Part shown: positions 43,746 to 52,509 of the stretch, piece by piece
Layout of the letters: every line of letters starts with the position of its first letter
Position numbering within the stretch: position 1 is the stretch's first letter
Source of the DNA: Desulfitibacter sp. BRH_c19
GTDB lineage: Bacteria; Bacillota; DSM-16504; Desulfitibacterales; Desulfitibacteraceae
Length of the DNA: 64,000 nucleotides
NCBI GenBank assembly: GCA_001515945.1
Contig: LOER01000011.1
Coordinates: 1 to 64,000 of the forward strand
Direction: 5' to 3'
Made by a program: the position numbers and the translations under genes
Notes under the pieces: generated by a model
Databases searched by the model: none
What the model was told of the DNA's origin: nothing
The model's input: only the letters and a program-made list of their open reading frames with translations

Positions 43746-43776
43746 GAGTAGACCATGCAACTATGGTCTACTCTAT
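43746..43776 (+). terminator. Rho-independent terminator
   Basis: Stem GAGTAGACCAT (43746-43756) with ATGGTCTACTC (43762-43772) followed by T-rich sequence, after the SPOCS-LysM gene. Confidence 0.82.
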
Positions 43777-43977
43777 TTGTGTGCTGAAGATCAATAAATT
43801 GTGAAGAAAAAAGCAAATATGGGTTATATAGCTTATCTCCATATTTAGATATGTTACACTATCAATAGAAATTTCCTTTCATACTGAAGTTATTTCTATA
43901 ATCTATCTATCCCATACATAAAAAGTACTACTTAGAAAAAACTAAACATATGAATTGTTGATTAAGAGGTGAGATTA

Positions 43978-44796
43978 TTGCATATTGTTGTTTGTGTAAA
44001 ACAGGTGCCAGATACTACTGAGGTAAGAGTTGATCCAGAAACAAACACCTTGATTCGAGAAGGTGTTCCATCAATAATTAATCCATATGATGCCCATGCT
44101 GTGGAGGCCGCAGTTAGCTTAAAGGAAAAGTATGGTGGTAAAGTTACTGTCATATCAATGGGACCACCCCAAGCTGAAGAAGTAATGCGGCGAAGTATAG
44201 CAATTGGTGCAGATGAAGGAATATTATTAAGTGACAGAAATTTTGCTGGTTCAGATACTCTGGCAACTAGTTATATATTAGCCCAAGGAATACAGAGAGT
44301 CTCAGATAAGGAGCCAGTTGACCTGGTTTTATGTGGTAAGCAGGCAATAGACGGAGACACCGCTCAGGTAGGGCCAGGAATAGCTGTGCGGCTTAATATT
44401 CCTCAATTAACCTACGTTATGGAAATTGAAGAGGTAGATTTAGAGTCTAAGGAAATTATTGTACATCGTAAGTTAGAAGATAAAAAAGTACGTGTGGCAT
44501 GTAGGTTTCCAGCATTATTAACAGTTGTTAGGGATATTAATGAAATTAGGTATTCAAGTCTACCAGATTTAATAAAATCCGCTCGCTATAAACCTAAATT
44601 ATGGACTCAGAAAGAGTTAGGTTTAGATTTACAACAGATTGGTTTGAAGGGTTCGCCAACATCGGTAAGCAAAATATTTGCACCACCACAAAGAAGTGAA
44701 GGTGAAATCATCCCAGGTGGACAGGATAATCCAAACGAAGCTGCTAAAGTACTTGTACAAAAGTTATTGAGCACTAAAATAATTGCTAATAAATAG
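43978..44796 (+). CDS. fixA: Electron transfer flavoprotein beta subunit (FixA)
   Basis: Subunit of the FixABCX/EtfABCX complex, 272 aa. The N-terminus HIVVCVKQVPDT, the NPYDAHAVEAAV segment, GKQAIDGDTAQVGP (about 118-131) and the FAD-facing VACRFPALLTVVRDINE are typical of EtfB. TTG 43978 is taken as start because AAGAGGTGA lies 5-6 nt ahead and the protein then begins in the usual way. First gene of a four-gene operon. Confidence 0.92.
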   Translation: MHIVVCVKQVPDTTEVRVDPETNTLIREGVPSIINPYDAHAVEAAVSLKEKYGGKVTVISMGPPQAEEVMRRSIAIGADEGILLSDRNFAGSDTLATSYILAQGIQRVSDKEPVDLVLCGKQAIDGDTAQVGPGIAVRLNIPQLTYVMEIEEVDLESKEIIVHRKLEDKKVRVACRFPALLTVVRDINEIRYSSLPDLIKSARYKPKLWTQKELGLDLQQIGLKGSPTSVSKIFAPPQRSEGEIIPGGQDNPNEAAKVLVQKLLSTKIIANK

Positions 44797-44809
44797 GGAA
44801 GTGGTTTAA

Positions 44810-46075
44810 ATGACTGTAAGGGTAATTGAAAAAAATTGTATTGCATGTGGATTATGCGTTCAAGCTTGCCCCTTTGAAGCTCTCGAAGTTAAGGGTGATG
44901 TGGCTGTTGTAGACCCAGATAAATGTACTAATTGTGGTGACTGTGTAGAAATTTGCCCAGCTGATGCCTTAGCATTAGATGAGCCTCCCAAGGAAATGAC
45001 TAAAAAAGAGATTAAATCAGTTGAAGACAATGAAGCTGCAGCAAAGGAAATTAAAAAAGAGCTTAAGGAATACAACGGTATCTGGATATTTATTGAGCAA
45101 ATGGACGGAAAGCCCGCTCCAGTTTCCTGGGAATTACTCGGTGAAGGTGCAAGGCTTGCAAAGCAAATAGATACTGAATTAGTAGGGGTATTAATTGGGG
45201 ATAAGGTTGCATCCTTGGCTGGGGAAGCTTTTTCTTATGGGGCTGATAAAGTTTACTTGGTAGAAAATCCTTTACTAAAGAATTATGTCACAGAACCTTA
45301 TACCAAGGTATTAGTAAATCTATGCAAAAAATATAAACCAGAAATTTTTCTCTTTGGAGCCACCTCATTAGGAAGAGATATAGCAGGGGCTGTAGCAACT
45401 CAACTGCAAACTGGTCTTACTGCAGATTGCACTGAACTTACTGTGGATGAAAGTTCAAGGTATCTTATGCAAACCAGACCTGCCTTTGGGGGAAACATTA
45501 TGGCTACAATTGTTTGCAGGCATCGTCGCCCACAAATGGCAACAGTAAGACCTAGGGTCATGAGTATGCCAGAGAGGCAGGATGGGCGTACAGGGGAAAT
45601 AATTCGTGAAGATATGGATTTAAAACAAGAGGAAATCTTGACAAGAATAATAGAAGTAATAGAAGAGAAAGGTTCCGCAGTTTATTTAGATAAAGCAGAA
45701 ATAATAGTAGCTGCAGGAAGAGGGATAGGCTCTAAGACCAACTTAAAAGTAATAGAGGAATTATCAGAAGTTTTAGGAGGAACTGTTGCTGCTTCAAGGG
45801 CAGCAGTAGAAGCGGGTTGGTTCGAACATACTTATCAAGTTGGACAAACAGGGGTTACCGTAAGACCAAAAGTATATTTTGCGGTTGGTATTTCAGGGGC
45901 AATTCAGCACTTGGTGGGGATGCAGACATCAGATGTGATTGTAGCTATCAATAATGATCCTGATGCACCAATTTTTAAATTTGCTACATTTGGTATAGTA
46001 GGAGATTATGCTACAGTAGTACCTGCATTAACTGGGGAGTTCAAAAAACGTCTTAATGAGGAGGGCTTGAGGTGA
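44810..46075 (+). CDS. fixB: Electron transfer flavoprotein alpha subunit with ferredoxin domain (FixB)
   Basis: A 421-aa EtfA with an N-terminal 2[4Fe-4S] ferredoxin module (CIACGLCVQACPFEA and CTNCGDCVEICPADA, about 11-60). The EtfA N-terminal domain follows, then the FAD-binding C-terminal domain (GRGIGSKTNLKVIEEL; VGQTGVTVRPK; GISGAIQHLVGM). The ferredoxin extension is seen in many anaerobes. In this complex FAD in EtfAB bifurcates electrons from NADH. Its stop overlaps the fixC start. Confidence 0.94.
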   Translation: MTVRVIEKNCIACGLCVQACPFEALEVKGDVAVVDPDKCTNCGDCVEICPADALALDEPPKEMTKKEIKSVEDNEAAAKEIKKELKEYNGIWIFIEQMDGKPAPVSWELLGEGARLAKQIDTELVGVLIGDKVASLAGEAFSYGADKVYLVENPLLKNYVTEPYTKVLVNLCKKYKPEIFLFGATSLGRDIAGAVATQLQTGLTADCTELTVDESSRYLMQTRPAFGGNIMATIVCRHRRPQMATVRPRVMSMPERQDGRTGEIIREDMDLKQEEILTRIIEVIEEKGSAVYLDKAEIIVAAGRGIGSKTNLKVIEELSEVLGGTVAASRAAVEAGWFEHTYQVGQTGVTVRPKVYFAVGISGAIQHLVGMQTSDVIVAINNDPDAPIFKFATFGIVGDYATVVPALTGEFKKRLNEEGLR

Positions 46076-47370
46076 CAGAAAAATTTGATGTAATTGTGGT
46101 GGGAGCCGGCCCTGCAGGTATTTCCACAGCTTTAACTACTACTAAAGCAGGACTTAACACTATCCTAATAGAAAGAGGAGATTTTCCAGGGTCAAAAAAT
46201 GTTATGGGAGGTGTCTTATACAGACATCCAACTGAACAAATAGTTCCTGAGTTTTATAAAGTTGCCCCTTTGGAGAGACATATAATAGAACAAAGAATGT
46301 GGATCTTAGATGAAGATTCTGCTGTTACACTAGGCTATAAAGCTAGTAGGTATGGCGCTGAACCATATAATGCTTTTACAGTACTACGAGCTAGGTTTGA
46401 TAGATGGCTGGCTACACAAGCTGTGGAAGCAGGAGTTCTATTGATAACGGAAACTGTGGTGGAGGATTTATTAATTGAAAATGACAGGGTCGTAGGTGTT
46501 AGAACAGGGAGACCAGATGGTGATGTCTATGGAAATGTAGTGGTTTTAGCTGAAGGTGTAAATTCAATCCTCACGCAAAAAGCAGGTTTAAAAAAGGATG
46601 GATTAAAGACAACAGAATTAGCAGTAGCGGTCAAAGAGGTAATTGGTTTACCTAAAGAAAAAATTGAGGACAGGTTTAACCTGGAACAAGGTCAGGGGGT
46701 AACAATTGAACTAGTTGGGGATTCCACAAAAGGAATGGTGGGAACAGGTTTTATCTATACTAATACTGACTCTATATCTGTAGGTGTAGGTGCACTTCTT
46801 TCACAAATGGTTAGGAAAGAAATAAATCCGAATGAGCTACTCGAGCATCTTAAGAATCATCCTATGGTTAGACCCCTTTTAGAAGGTGGAGAAACAAAGG
46901 AGTATTTAGGACACATGATACCAGAAGGAGGATATCATTCTATACCTAAGCTATATAGAGATGGGTTATTAGTTGTGGGTGATGCCGCCCAGTTTGTAAA
47001 TGGCATCCATCGGGAAGGATCTAATATGGCGATGTTGTCAGGAAAAATGGCAGCAGAAACTATTATAGATGCTCATAAAATGGGTGAGTTTGATGAAAGA
47101 GCCTTATCTCATTACGAAAAAACCCTTGAGAACAGCTTCATATTAAAAGATTTACAAAAGTATCAAAATGCATCAGAACTTTTTGAAACACATGATCATT
47201 TTTTCTCTCTATATCCCCAAATGATTAACAAAGCAGCCCATGAATTTACAACGATAGATAGTATACCTAAAAAAGAAAAACAAAATAAAATCCTTAAAGA
47301 CATTACTGCACAAAGGTCAAAGTTTAAGCTAATAAAAGATATGTATCGAGGATGGAGGGTTATGGGATGA
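46072..47370 (+). CDS. fixC: FixC-type FAD-dependent oxidoreductase
   Basis: A 432-aa ETF-quinone oxidoreductase-like flavoprotein. FAD-binding GAGPAGIS (about 11-18), GDFPGSKNVMGG (about 37-48) and the C-terminal GLLVVGDAAQFVNGIHREGSNMA region (about 298-320, read in parts) are clear. In FixABCX it passes the high-potential electrons to quinone. Overlaps fixB and fixX by 4 nt each, so translation is coupled. Confidence 0.93.
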   Translation: MTEKFDVIVVGAGPAGISTALTTTKAGLNTILIERGDFPGSKNVMGGVLYRHPTEQIVPEFYKVAPLERHIIEQRMWILDEDSAVTLGYKASRYGAEPYNAFTVLRARFDRWLATQAVEAGVLLITETVVEDLLIENDRVVGVRTGRPDGDVYGNVVVLAEGVNSILTQKAGLKKDGLKTTELAVAVKEVIGLPKEKIEDRFNLEQGQGVTIELVGDSTKGMVGTGFIYTNTDSISVGVGALLSQMVRKEINPNELLEHLKNHPMVRPLLEGGETKEYLGHMIPEGGYHSIPKLYRDGLLVVGDAAQFVNGIHREGSNMAMLSGKMAAETIIDAHKMGEFDERALSHYEKTLENSFILKDLQKYQNASELFETHDHFFSLYPQMINKAAHEFTTIDSIPKKEKQNKILKDITAQRSKFKLIKDMYRGWRVMG

Positions 47371-47648
47371 AATCTTTAGAAGATAAACTATTTTTAAATA
47401 GATATCAACCTGATAAGGAAAGTCATTTAAAAGTAATAAATAGAGATAAGTGTTTGGAATGTGAAGGAAAACCATGTACATTTATTTGTCCTGCAAAGGT
47501 TTATAGTTGGAATCCTAAAGAGAAGATAATAGAGACAGCCTATGAAGGATGTGTTGAATGTGGTACTTGTAGGTATGGATGTGCCCATGATAATATAGAA
47601 TGGAAGAATCCACGTGGAGGATTTGGAATTATGTATAAATATGGGTAA
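47367..47648 (+). CDS. fixX: FixX ferredoxin-like protein
   Basis: A 93-aa ferredoxin. Cysteines lie in CLECEGKPCTFICPAKV (about 27-43) and CVECGTCRYGCAHD (about 61-74), enough for iron-sulphur cluster binding. FixX pairs with FixC to relay electrons. ATG 47367 follows GGAGGG; an ATG at 47352 overlaps that site. Last gene of the fix operon. Confidence 0.93.
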   Translation: MKSLEDKLFLNRYQPDKESHLKVINRDKCLECEGKPCTFICPAKVYSWNPKEKIIETAYEGCVECGTCRYGCAHDNIEWKNPRGGFGIMYKYG

Positions 47649-47759
47649 TCAGGAAAATAATTTTAAAAAAAAAGAAAAAATTAAGCAAAAAATAAAGGAA
47701 TACGCAATATTTTTGTCGAATAAAAATAATAATTTATGAGAGGGGGGTGAATCCCAATA

Positions 47760-47906
47760 GTGGGAGATTTAAAAGTTGAATTGGAGAATAAGAAAAAGGA
47801 ACTAGACAAACTAGTTGACAAAAAACAAGATCTTCTCGATATGGAAGTTTATAATAAGAGCTGTGAATTGGACAAGTTAGTTGTAAAAGTAATGCGAGGC
47901 TTTTAA
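47760..47906 (+). CDS. Spo0E-like sporulation regulatory peptide
   Basis: A 48-aa two-helix peptide of the Spo0E family. Such proteins dephosphorylate Spo0A-P and delay sporulation. The helix 1 (LENKKKELDKLVDKKQ) and the signature around residues 34-40 (SCELDKLV, where most members have SQELDxLI) are visible. GTG start follows AGGGGGGTGA at 47741-47750. It stands alone between fixX and lgt. Confidence 0.8.
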   Translation: MGDLKVELENKKKELDKLVDKKQDLLDMEVYNKSCELDKLVVKVMRGF

Positions 47907-48019
47907 TTATTTTCAATATTATGGAGCTAACTTTTACATTTTAATGTTGTAGGGTATTTGTCTCCTTTTTTATATTAAAGGAGTTAAGATAAAAGCTGGG
48001 AAACGAAATATAGAACCCA

Positions 48020-48052
48020 AATATGTGAATAACCACATATTGTTTTTTTATT
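48020..48052 (+). terminator. Rho-independent terminator
   Basis: Stem AATATGTG (48020-48027) with CACATATT (48034-48041) and a long T run. It ends the Spo0E-like transcript ahead of lgt. Confidence 0.82.
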
Positions 48053-48106
48053 TTTAGCCAATACTAATTAATACAAAGAGACTGTTTAGAAAGGGGTTGT
48101 GGTTTT

Positions 48107-48856
48107 ATGGATCCAATAGCCTTTGAAATAGGTCCGTTATCAGTTAGATGGTACGGAATTTTAATAAGTACAGGTGTTGCACTAGGGATTTTATTAGCAT
48201 ATAAAGAGAGTATACGGCAAAGAATTGATCCTGATCATATACTTACAATTGCCATCTTTGCTTTGCCAGCAGCTTTTATTGGAGCAAGACTTTACTATGT
48301 GATTTTTCGATGGAGTGAGTATTTTCAATTTCACCCGAATGAGATTCTAGCAGTATGGCATGGAGGTTTGGCAATACATGGAGGTATAATAGGTGGGGTC
48401 CTGGCGGGCTATCTGGTTGTTAGAAAATACAATCTTAACTTTTGGAAGATGGCTGATATAATGGCTCCTAGTCTTATCTTAGGCCAAGCTATTGGTCGGT
48501 GGGGCAATTTTTTTAACCAAGAAGCTTACGGTTATCCTACTGATTTACCATGGGCAATGTTTATAGATGGTGCATATAGGCATCCAACCTTTTTATATGA
48601 ATTCATATGGAATGTTGGTGTTTTTGCATATTTAATTTATAGGAGATATCAACCTAATGTAAAACAAGGAGAATTATTTATAAGCTATTTAGTATTTTAC
48701 TCTGCAGGAAGGGTAATTATAGAATCTTTTAGAACAGACAGCTTAATGCTAGGGCCTCTAAGGGTAGCCCAAGTGATTAGTATAGGGTTAATCATTCTTG
48801 GGTTAATCATTTATTATCTTAAAGTTAAGAAAGCTCCTAAATATAATATTAACTAG
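48107..48856 (+). CDS. lgt: Prolipoprotein diacylglyceryl transferase
   Basis: Membrane enzyme of 249 aa that adds diacylglycerol to the lipobox cysteine of pre-lipoproteins, using phosphatidylglycerol. The family signature GQAIGRWGNFFNQEAYG (about 127-143) is complete, and HGGLAIHGGIIGG (about 85-97) and the C-terminal GRVIIESFRTD are present, with about seven helices. It would modify the GerMN lipoprotein in this window, among others. AAAGGGG ribosome site. Confidence 0.96.
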   Translation: MDPIAFEIGPLSVRWYGILISTGVALGILLAYKESIRQRIDPDHILTIAIFALPAAFIGARLYYVIFRWSEYFQFHPNEILAVWHGGLAIHGGIIGGVLAGYLVVRKYNLNFWKMADIMAPSLILGQAIGRWGNFFNQEAYGYPTDLPWAMFIDGAYRHPTFLYEFIWNVGVFAYLIYRRYQPNVKQGELFISYLVFYSAGRVIIESFRTDSLMLGPLRVAQVISIGLIILGLIIYYLKVKKAPKYNIN

Positions 48857-48880
48857 CCCAGATTATGGGCTAGTTATATT
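48851..48880 (+). terminator. Rho-independent terminator after lgt
   Basis: Stem AACTAGCCCA (48851-48860) with TGGGCTAGTT (48866-48875), beginning inside the lgt stop codon; the T run is weak. Confidence 0.75.
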
Positions 48881-49264
48881 TACCCGATGGCTAACTACCA
48901 CTAAGACTCCCACCTCTTTAGGTGGGAGATAAGTGCTACTAAGCCCCTGGATAACGGTTTCTAATATTCAGATGGAGTCATTCAGTGAAACTTAGTTCAG
49001 GTACTTTTCCCTGAACTCTAGTTGAACTAATCCTGGGAAACTCCACCTGAATAAAGAATCCTGTTTATGGTATATGAAGAAGAATACTTAGATGTTGCAA
49101 TTTGTCGAAATTTAGTAGAATTTGAATGAAGGATGTAGAAAAATTAACAAGAATATTTAATTATTAGGCAAGGGGCCATCATAAGTAACTGTGAGTTAGC
49201 TAAGTATTTAGTGCCACTTAGGAAAATTGTGTCATAGTAGTACCCCTAAGGAGAGTGTCACGCG
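48881..49264 (+). repeat. Hairpin-rich non-coding stretch, diverged relative of the dispersed element
   Basis: No gene is seen. There is an IS200/IS605-end-like hairpin (CTCCCACCTCTTTAGGTGGGAG, 48909-48930, given as CTCCCACCT/AGGTGGGAG). A larger hairpin follows, closed by TTCAGATGGAGT (48967-48978) with ACTCCACCTGAA (49041-49052), containing an inner stem TAGTTCAGG/CCTGAACTA-type. The closing helix equals that of copies A-C elsewhere, but the inside is different. Likely a remnant of a mobile element or a structured RNA. Confidence 0.55.
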
Positions 49265-50068
49265 TTGAGTTACATTATTGCACTAGCTTTTTTATTGCTT
49301 AAAAGCAAATATGAAAATGAAGAGTTTAAAGATATTATGGATATATCTAAAGAAGCATTAAAACTGGCTAATACTAGTGAGTTAACCAAAGAAGTAGAAG
49401 AACTTTTAAAAAAATCTCAGGATAAGTATAATGAAATGTCATCATACATAAAGCTTGAGGAAGCAGATGCTGAGCAAAAGCAAAAGCAAGAACAAAAGCA
49501 AGAACAAAAGCAAGAGCAAGAACAAAAGCAAGAGCAAGAGCAAAAAGAAAAGCAAGAGGAAGAAGAAAAAAGTGCAATAAAAAAGACAGTAGTTGAAAAG
49601 GTTGAACCTGTTGAAAATAAAACAGTTATCATACCACCTGTAGTAAAAGAAAAACAAAAGTCTGTTAAAAAGCCACCTAAAGCAAAAGTACCAATTCAAA
49701 AAAAACAAGCTATTGAAAACGAGCTTGATGAACAACAGTCCGTTACAAAGATTGTTGATAAAAAAAATGCTTATGAAAATATGCTTAAAGATGTATTAAA
49801 GGGTTTAGCAACAAACGCATATTTTAATAAAGAAAATGATTTAATAATAACCTTTGATACACAATCATGGGATGCTCTGTCCAATACCGAACAAGATGAA
49901 ATAGTTAATGTTTTAAAATATCAGGTAGGTAAACTCAAAAGAGATATGAAGGGTAGTAAAGTGAGCGGCCATGTTTCTTTAGTGGACTCTGATGGCCAAT
50001 CACTAAACACATTCTATGTGCAGACACTTTCTGATGGTCAAAATGGTTGTACAACTGTAGTTTATTAA
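49265..50068 (+). CDS. Hypothetical protein with Gln/Glu/Lys-rich tandem repeat
   Basis: A 267-aa protein. N-terminal part (1-68) is a helical region starting with a short hydrophobic stretch (IIALAFLLL). Residues about 71-102 are a QKQEQ-type low-complexity coiled coil encoded by imperfect hexamer repeats. A Lys/Pro-rich linker (about 115-160) leads to a folded C-terminal domain (about 165-267) with ITFDTQSWDALSNTEQDEIVNVL and VSGHVSLVD. I recognise no family. TTG start follows AAGGAG at about 10 nt. Confidence 0.65.
   Translation: MSYIIALAFLLLKSKYENEEFKDIMDISKEALKLANTSELTKEVEELLKKSQDKYNEMSSYIKLEEADAEQKQKQEQKQEQKQEQEQKQEQEQKEKQEEEEKSAIKKTVVEKVEPVENKTVIIPPVVKEKQKSVKKPPKAKVPIQKKQAIENELDEQQSVTKIVDKKNAYENMLKDVLKGLATNAYFNKENDLIITFDTQSWDALSNTEQDEIVNVLKYQVGKLKRDMKGSKVSGHVSLVDSDGQSLNTFYVQTLSDGQNGCTTVVY
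49478..49562 (+). repeat. AGCAAGAACAAA-type tandem repeat inside a coding region
   Basis: Imperfect tandem repeats of CAAGAACAAAAG/CAAGAGCAAGAG encode the Gln/Glu/Lys tract of the preceding entry. They keep the frame in units of 3 and 6, so tract length could vary without frameshift. Confidence 0.8.
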
Positions 50069-50107
50069 AAAGCAAATTTTAGACAATTTTGAAAGCGATT
50101 TTTAGAG

Positions 50108-50145
50108 CGCCCTAGCTTTTTGAAAACTAGGTGCTTTTTATTTTT
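50108..50145. terminator. Bidirectional terminator
   Basis: Stem CCTAG with CTAGG extended by GCGC/GTGC-type pairs (about 50107-50134), then a T run, between the convergent Q/E-rich gene and the YkvI-like gene. Confidence 0.75.
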
Positions 50146-51322
50146 GTTCTTCTTGACCATCTTTCTTATTTTCGCTATTGTGTTTTTCATTACCTAAAAA
50201 TAATTTTTTGTATCCAACACCGGGTAGACGCCAGAAATAAAATTTTTCCTTGATGTCAACTTTAAAATCTTTAACTAACACATAAGTCAGAGATCCTATT
50301 AACAACAGTCCTGCATACCCTACAGCTGGGAAAAGTATGCCCACCAAAGACGAGAAGCCAAGCCTTGACAAAAAAAATGCCATAATACTAGCACCTATTA
50401 CTATAGTTCGAAATCCTTTATCCTCCGGATTTGTAATTCTTGCTGCAAAACCATATAAACATGCAACAGCAGTAGTATATACCCCAGCTAAAAGTGCTAA
50501 GGTATATATTATTCTAAAGACTGGTGAAACCTGTCCGGCAATCAATAGCATTGGAACTTCTACATTTAAGACCTGAGGTATGTTTGCAAGAATAGCCATG
50601 GTGATAATTCCAGCACCAAGGCCCAGTCCAATCCCTGACAATATTGACGCGGATTTCAATTGTTTATGATCTGCCAGCCCACCTAGTGGGGCTAAAACTG
50701 CAACAGCTATTACAATATTATAGGATGTGTATACTATAGCTGATAAGAACCATACTGGGACAGGAGCTTCTGCTGGCAATGTCCAGGTTAAATTAGCAAT
50801 GAAAATACCCCAATTATTATAAAGGCTTGTTATACTTATTGTAAAGACTGCTAGCATTAGGATGGGAACTAGTACACTTAATGTGGACAATACTCCTCTA
50901 ATGCCAAATAGAACTGTAACCATGGTAAACAGTAATAGAGCTGAACTACCAAAGGTACTAGCTAGACCAAATTCCTGGGTAAAGATAGCACCCATTCCAG
51001 CTGCCATGGTAACTACTGCTCCATATAAAAAAGCTGTTATAACTAGATCGATTAAATAACCTATTTTGGCCCCACTTACCTTCTTAATTACCGGCAAGTG
51101 GGATTGTGCCTTTATATTCTTGGCAACCTTCATAATTGTATAACCATAAACACTAAATAAAATTGTTGTAAGTAAAACTCCAGACAATCCAAATATACCA
51201 AAGAGACCAAAAAACTGCAGTACCTCCTGTCCTGAGGCAAAACCTGCCCCCACTATTGTACCTATATATGCAGCAGCAATTTTAAAAACAGTAATTTGAC
51301 TAGTGTTAATATTTTCTGTCAT
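50138..51322 (-). CDS. YkvI-like membrane transporter
   Basis: A 394-aa integral membrane protein with about ten helices. The first helix IAAAYIGTIVGAGFASGQEVLQFF (two parts: AAYIGTIVGAGFASGQE) has the unwound glycine-rich start of APC-superfamily transporters and matches the YkvI group. The substrate is unknown. The C-terminal 40 residues are charged and cytoplasmic. Monocistronic; the minus-strand start faces a small membrane protein on the plus strand. Confidence 0.82.
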   Translation of the reverse strand: MTENINTSQITVFKIAAAYIGTIVGAGFASGQEVLQFFGLFGIFGLSGVLLTTILFSVYGYTIMKVAKNIKAQSHLPVIKKVSGAKIGYLIDLVITAFLYGAVVTMAAGMGAIFTQEFGLASTFGSSALLLFTMVTVLFGIRGVLSTLSVLVPILMLAVFTISITSLYNNWGIFIANLTWTLPAEAPVPVWFLSAIVYTSYNIVIAVAVLAPLGGLADHKQLKSASILSGIGLGLGAGIITMAILANIPQVLNVEVPMLLIAGQVSPVFRIIYTLALLAGVYTTAVACLYGFAARITNPEDKGFRTIVIGASIMAFFLSRLGFSSLVGILFPAVGYAGLLLIGSLTYVLVKDFKVDIKEKFYFWRLPGVGYKKLFLGNEKHNSENKKDGQEEQK

Positions 51323-51397
51323 AATACTTATAGTTTTTCCTAGTCAATCTAACCAACTCAATGAAAATAAAGACAAAAGAGTAAAAAATTAATTTAT

Positions 51398-51748
51398 TTG
51401 GAGTGTGATAGCATTTTTATAATTGATATTTTAACAGCAGTATTTATTGGAGCGCTAATCGTAAATGCAGGGTTAAACTATAAAGCGAAGAAGCTTAGGG
51501 ATATACCCAGTTCATTAATGATCGCATATTTTTTATTGTTAAGACTATTCCTAGAATATATACCACTACAGGAAAATATCAAGGGCCCATTTATATATTC
51601 AGGGTTAGTAATTGCCATTTTGGCTTCCTTGTTAGCTTCTAGATTTTATCGAAAAAGAGGTGACAGAATTAGATACTGGTTTAATCTAATTCTTGCAGGA
51701 TTTTTAGGTATTGCAATGATCCTTGGTATTCTTGGAATAATTCAATAA
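51398..51748 (+). CDS. Hypothetical small membrane protein
   Basis: A 116-aa protein with about four hydrophobic helices (about 5-24, 38-56, 62-81 and 92-114) and basic loops (KAKKLRD; RFYRKRGDRIRYW). No family is recognised. The TTG at 51398 has only a weak ribosome site (AAAGAG far upstream), so the start is uncertain. Divergent from the YkvI-like gene. Confidence 0.5.
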   Translation: MECDSIFIIDILTAVFIGALIVNAGLNYKAKKLRDIPSSLMIAYFLLLRLFLEYIPLQENIKGPFIYSGLVIAILASLLASRFYRKRGDRIRYWFNLILAGFLGIAMILGILGIIQ

Positions 51749-51801
51749 ATACCTTAGTCCCAAAATTTACACCTAAACATTTACTTATATTTCGCATTCA
51801 T

Positions 51802-51822
51802 AGTGAACTCGTTCAGCTAAAG
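51802..51822 (+). repeat. Dispersed hairpin element, 5' fragment (copy F)
   Basis: AGTGAACTCGTTCAGCTAAAG matches the first 21 nt of the dispersed element (copies A and B) with two differences, then the match stops. It precedes the gene at 51898, which is followed by full copy B. Confidence 0.6.
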
Positions 51823-51897
51823 ATAAATAAATCTTTTCAGTAACACTATATTCTGCCAAGCATAATATATAAGAAGAAAATATAAGTAGGTGATGGC

Positions 51898-52320
51898 TTG
51901 GAAACAGGGGGAATAGGGTTATTTGAATGTTGCATGATATTATTTAGAACTGCCAATGTACCCATTGGTGCTGAAGCCGAGGCACGGGGTGTTGCTCTAG
52001 TGTTTCAATCGCCAACAAGAGGAGGCAATGTGCTGATAGCTGCTATCGGGCTTCCTGATCCACAAACATTAGGTGGTGAGACCTACGTTGCATGGATCCG
52101 TGATACCCTTAGCGGCCAAACTATTCCAGTACAGTTGCTTCAAACTGGTCCTGTAGTAATTGAACCGGGAGTTTGGGTTGGTGCCTTTGTTTTTGGCCCT
52201 GGGGAACCAATAGCTCCATTTAGAGATATTGTCGTAACTGCTGAACTCGCACCGCCATTTATAAGACCTTCATTAGATCGTATAGCTTTAATAGGATTGT
52301 TTAATCAATGTAGGCCATAG
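51898..52320 (+). CDS. Hypothetical protein flanked by dispersed-element copies
   Basis: A 140-aa soluble protein, beta-rich by appearance (RGVALVFQSP, VWVGAFVFGPG, DIVVTAELAPP), with a Cys pair near the N-terminus (FECCM) and a C-terminal NQCRP. No family is recognised. It is richer in G+C and in Gly/Pro than its neighbours. The TTG start follows TAGGTGATGG. It sits between a 5' fragment and a full copy of the dispersed hairpin element in the same orientation, which hints that it could have moved with them. Confidence 0.55.
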   Translation: METGGIGLFECCMILFRTANVPIGAEAEARGVALVFQSPTRGGNVLIAAIGLPDPQTLGGETYVAWIRDTLSGQTIPVQLLQTGPVVIEPGVWVGAFVFGPGEPIAPFRDIVVTAELAPPFIRPSLDRIALIGLFNQCRP

Positions 52321-52340
52321 ATAAAAAACAAATAGATGCT

Positions 52341-52503
52341 AGTGAACTCGTTCAGTCAAAGCTGAACATCGGGGAATCAGATGGAGACTCTACTCCACCT
52401 GATATAGCCAAATTGGGGACATTCCTGGTTCTACTCACAGGTGTGTCCCCTTTCCTTATAAAGAAGTTGGGGTCTTAACCCATATAAAATATTTTGGATA
52501 AAT
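52341..52503 (+). repeat. Dispersed hairpin element, copy B (full length, type 1)
   Basis: Nearly identical to copy A over about 160 nt, including the GGGGACATTCCTG/CAGGTGTGTCCCC hairpin and the GGTCTTAACCCATATAAAATATT tail. It begins 21 nt after the stop of the gene at 51898-52320. Confidence 0.85.
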
Positions 52504-52509
52504 CTAAAG

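Noticed and set aside
47640-47738. 32-aa Lys/Asn-rich frame after fixX
   Set aside because: Low-complexity composition, no ribosome site of its own, and overlap with fixX suggest chance.
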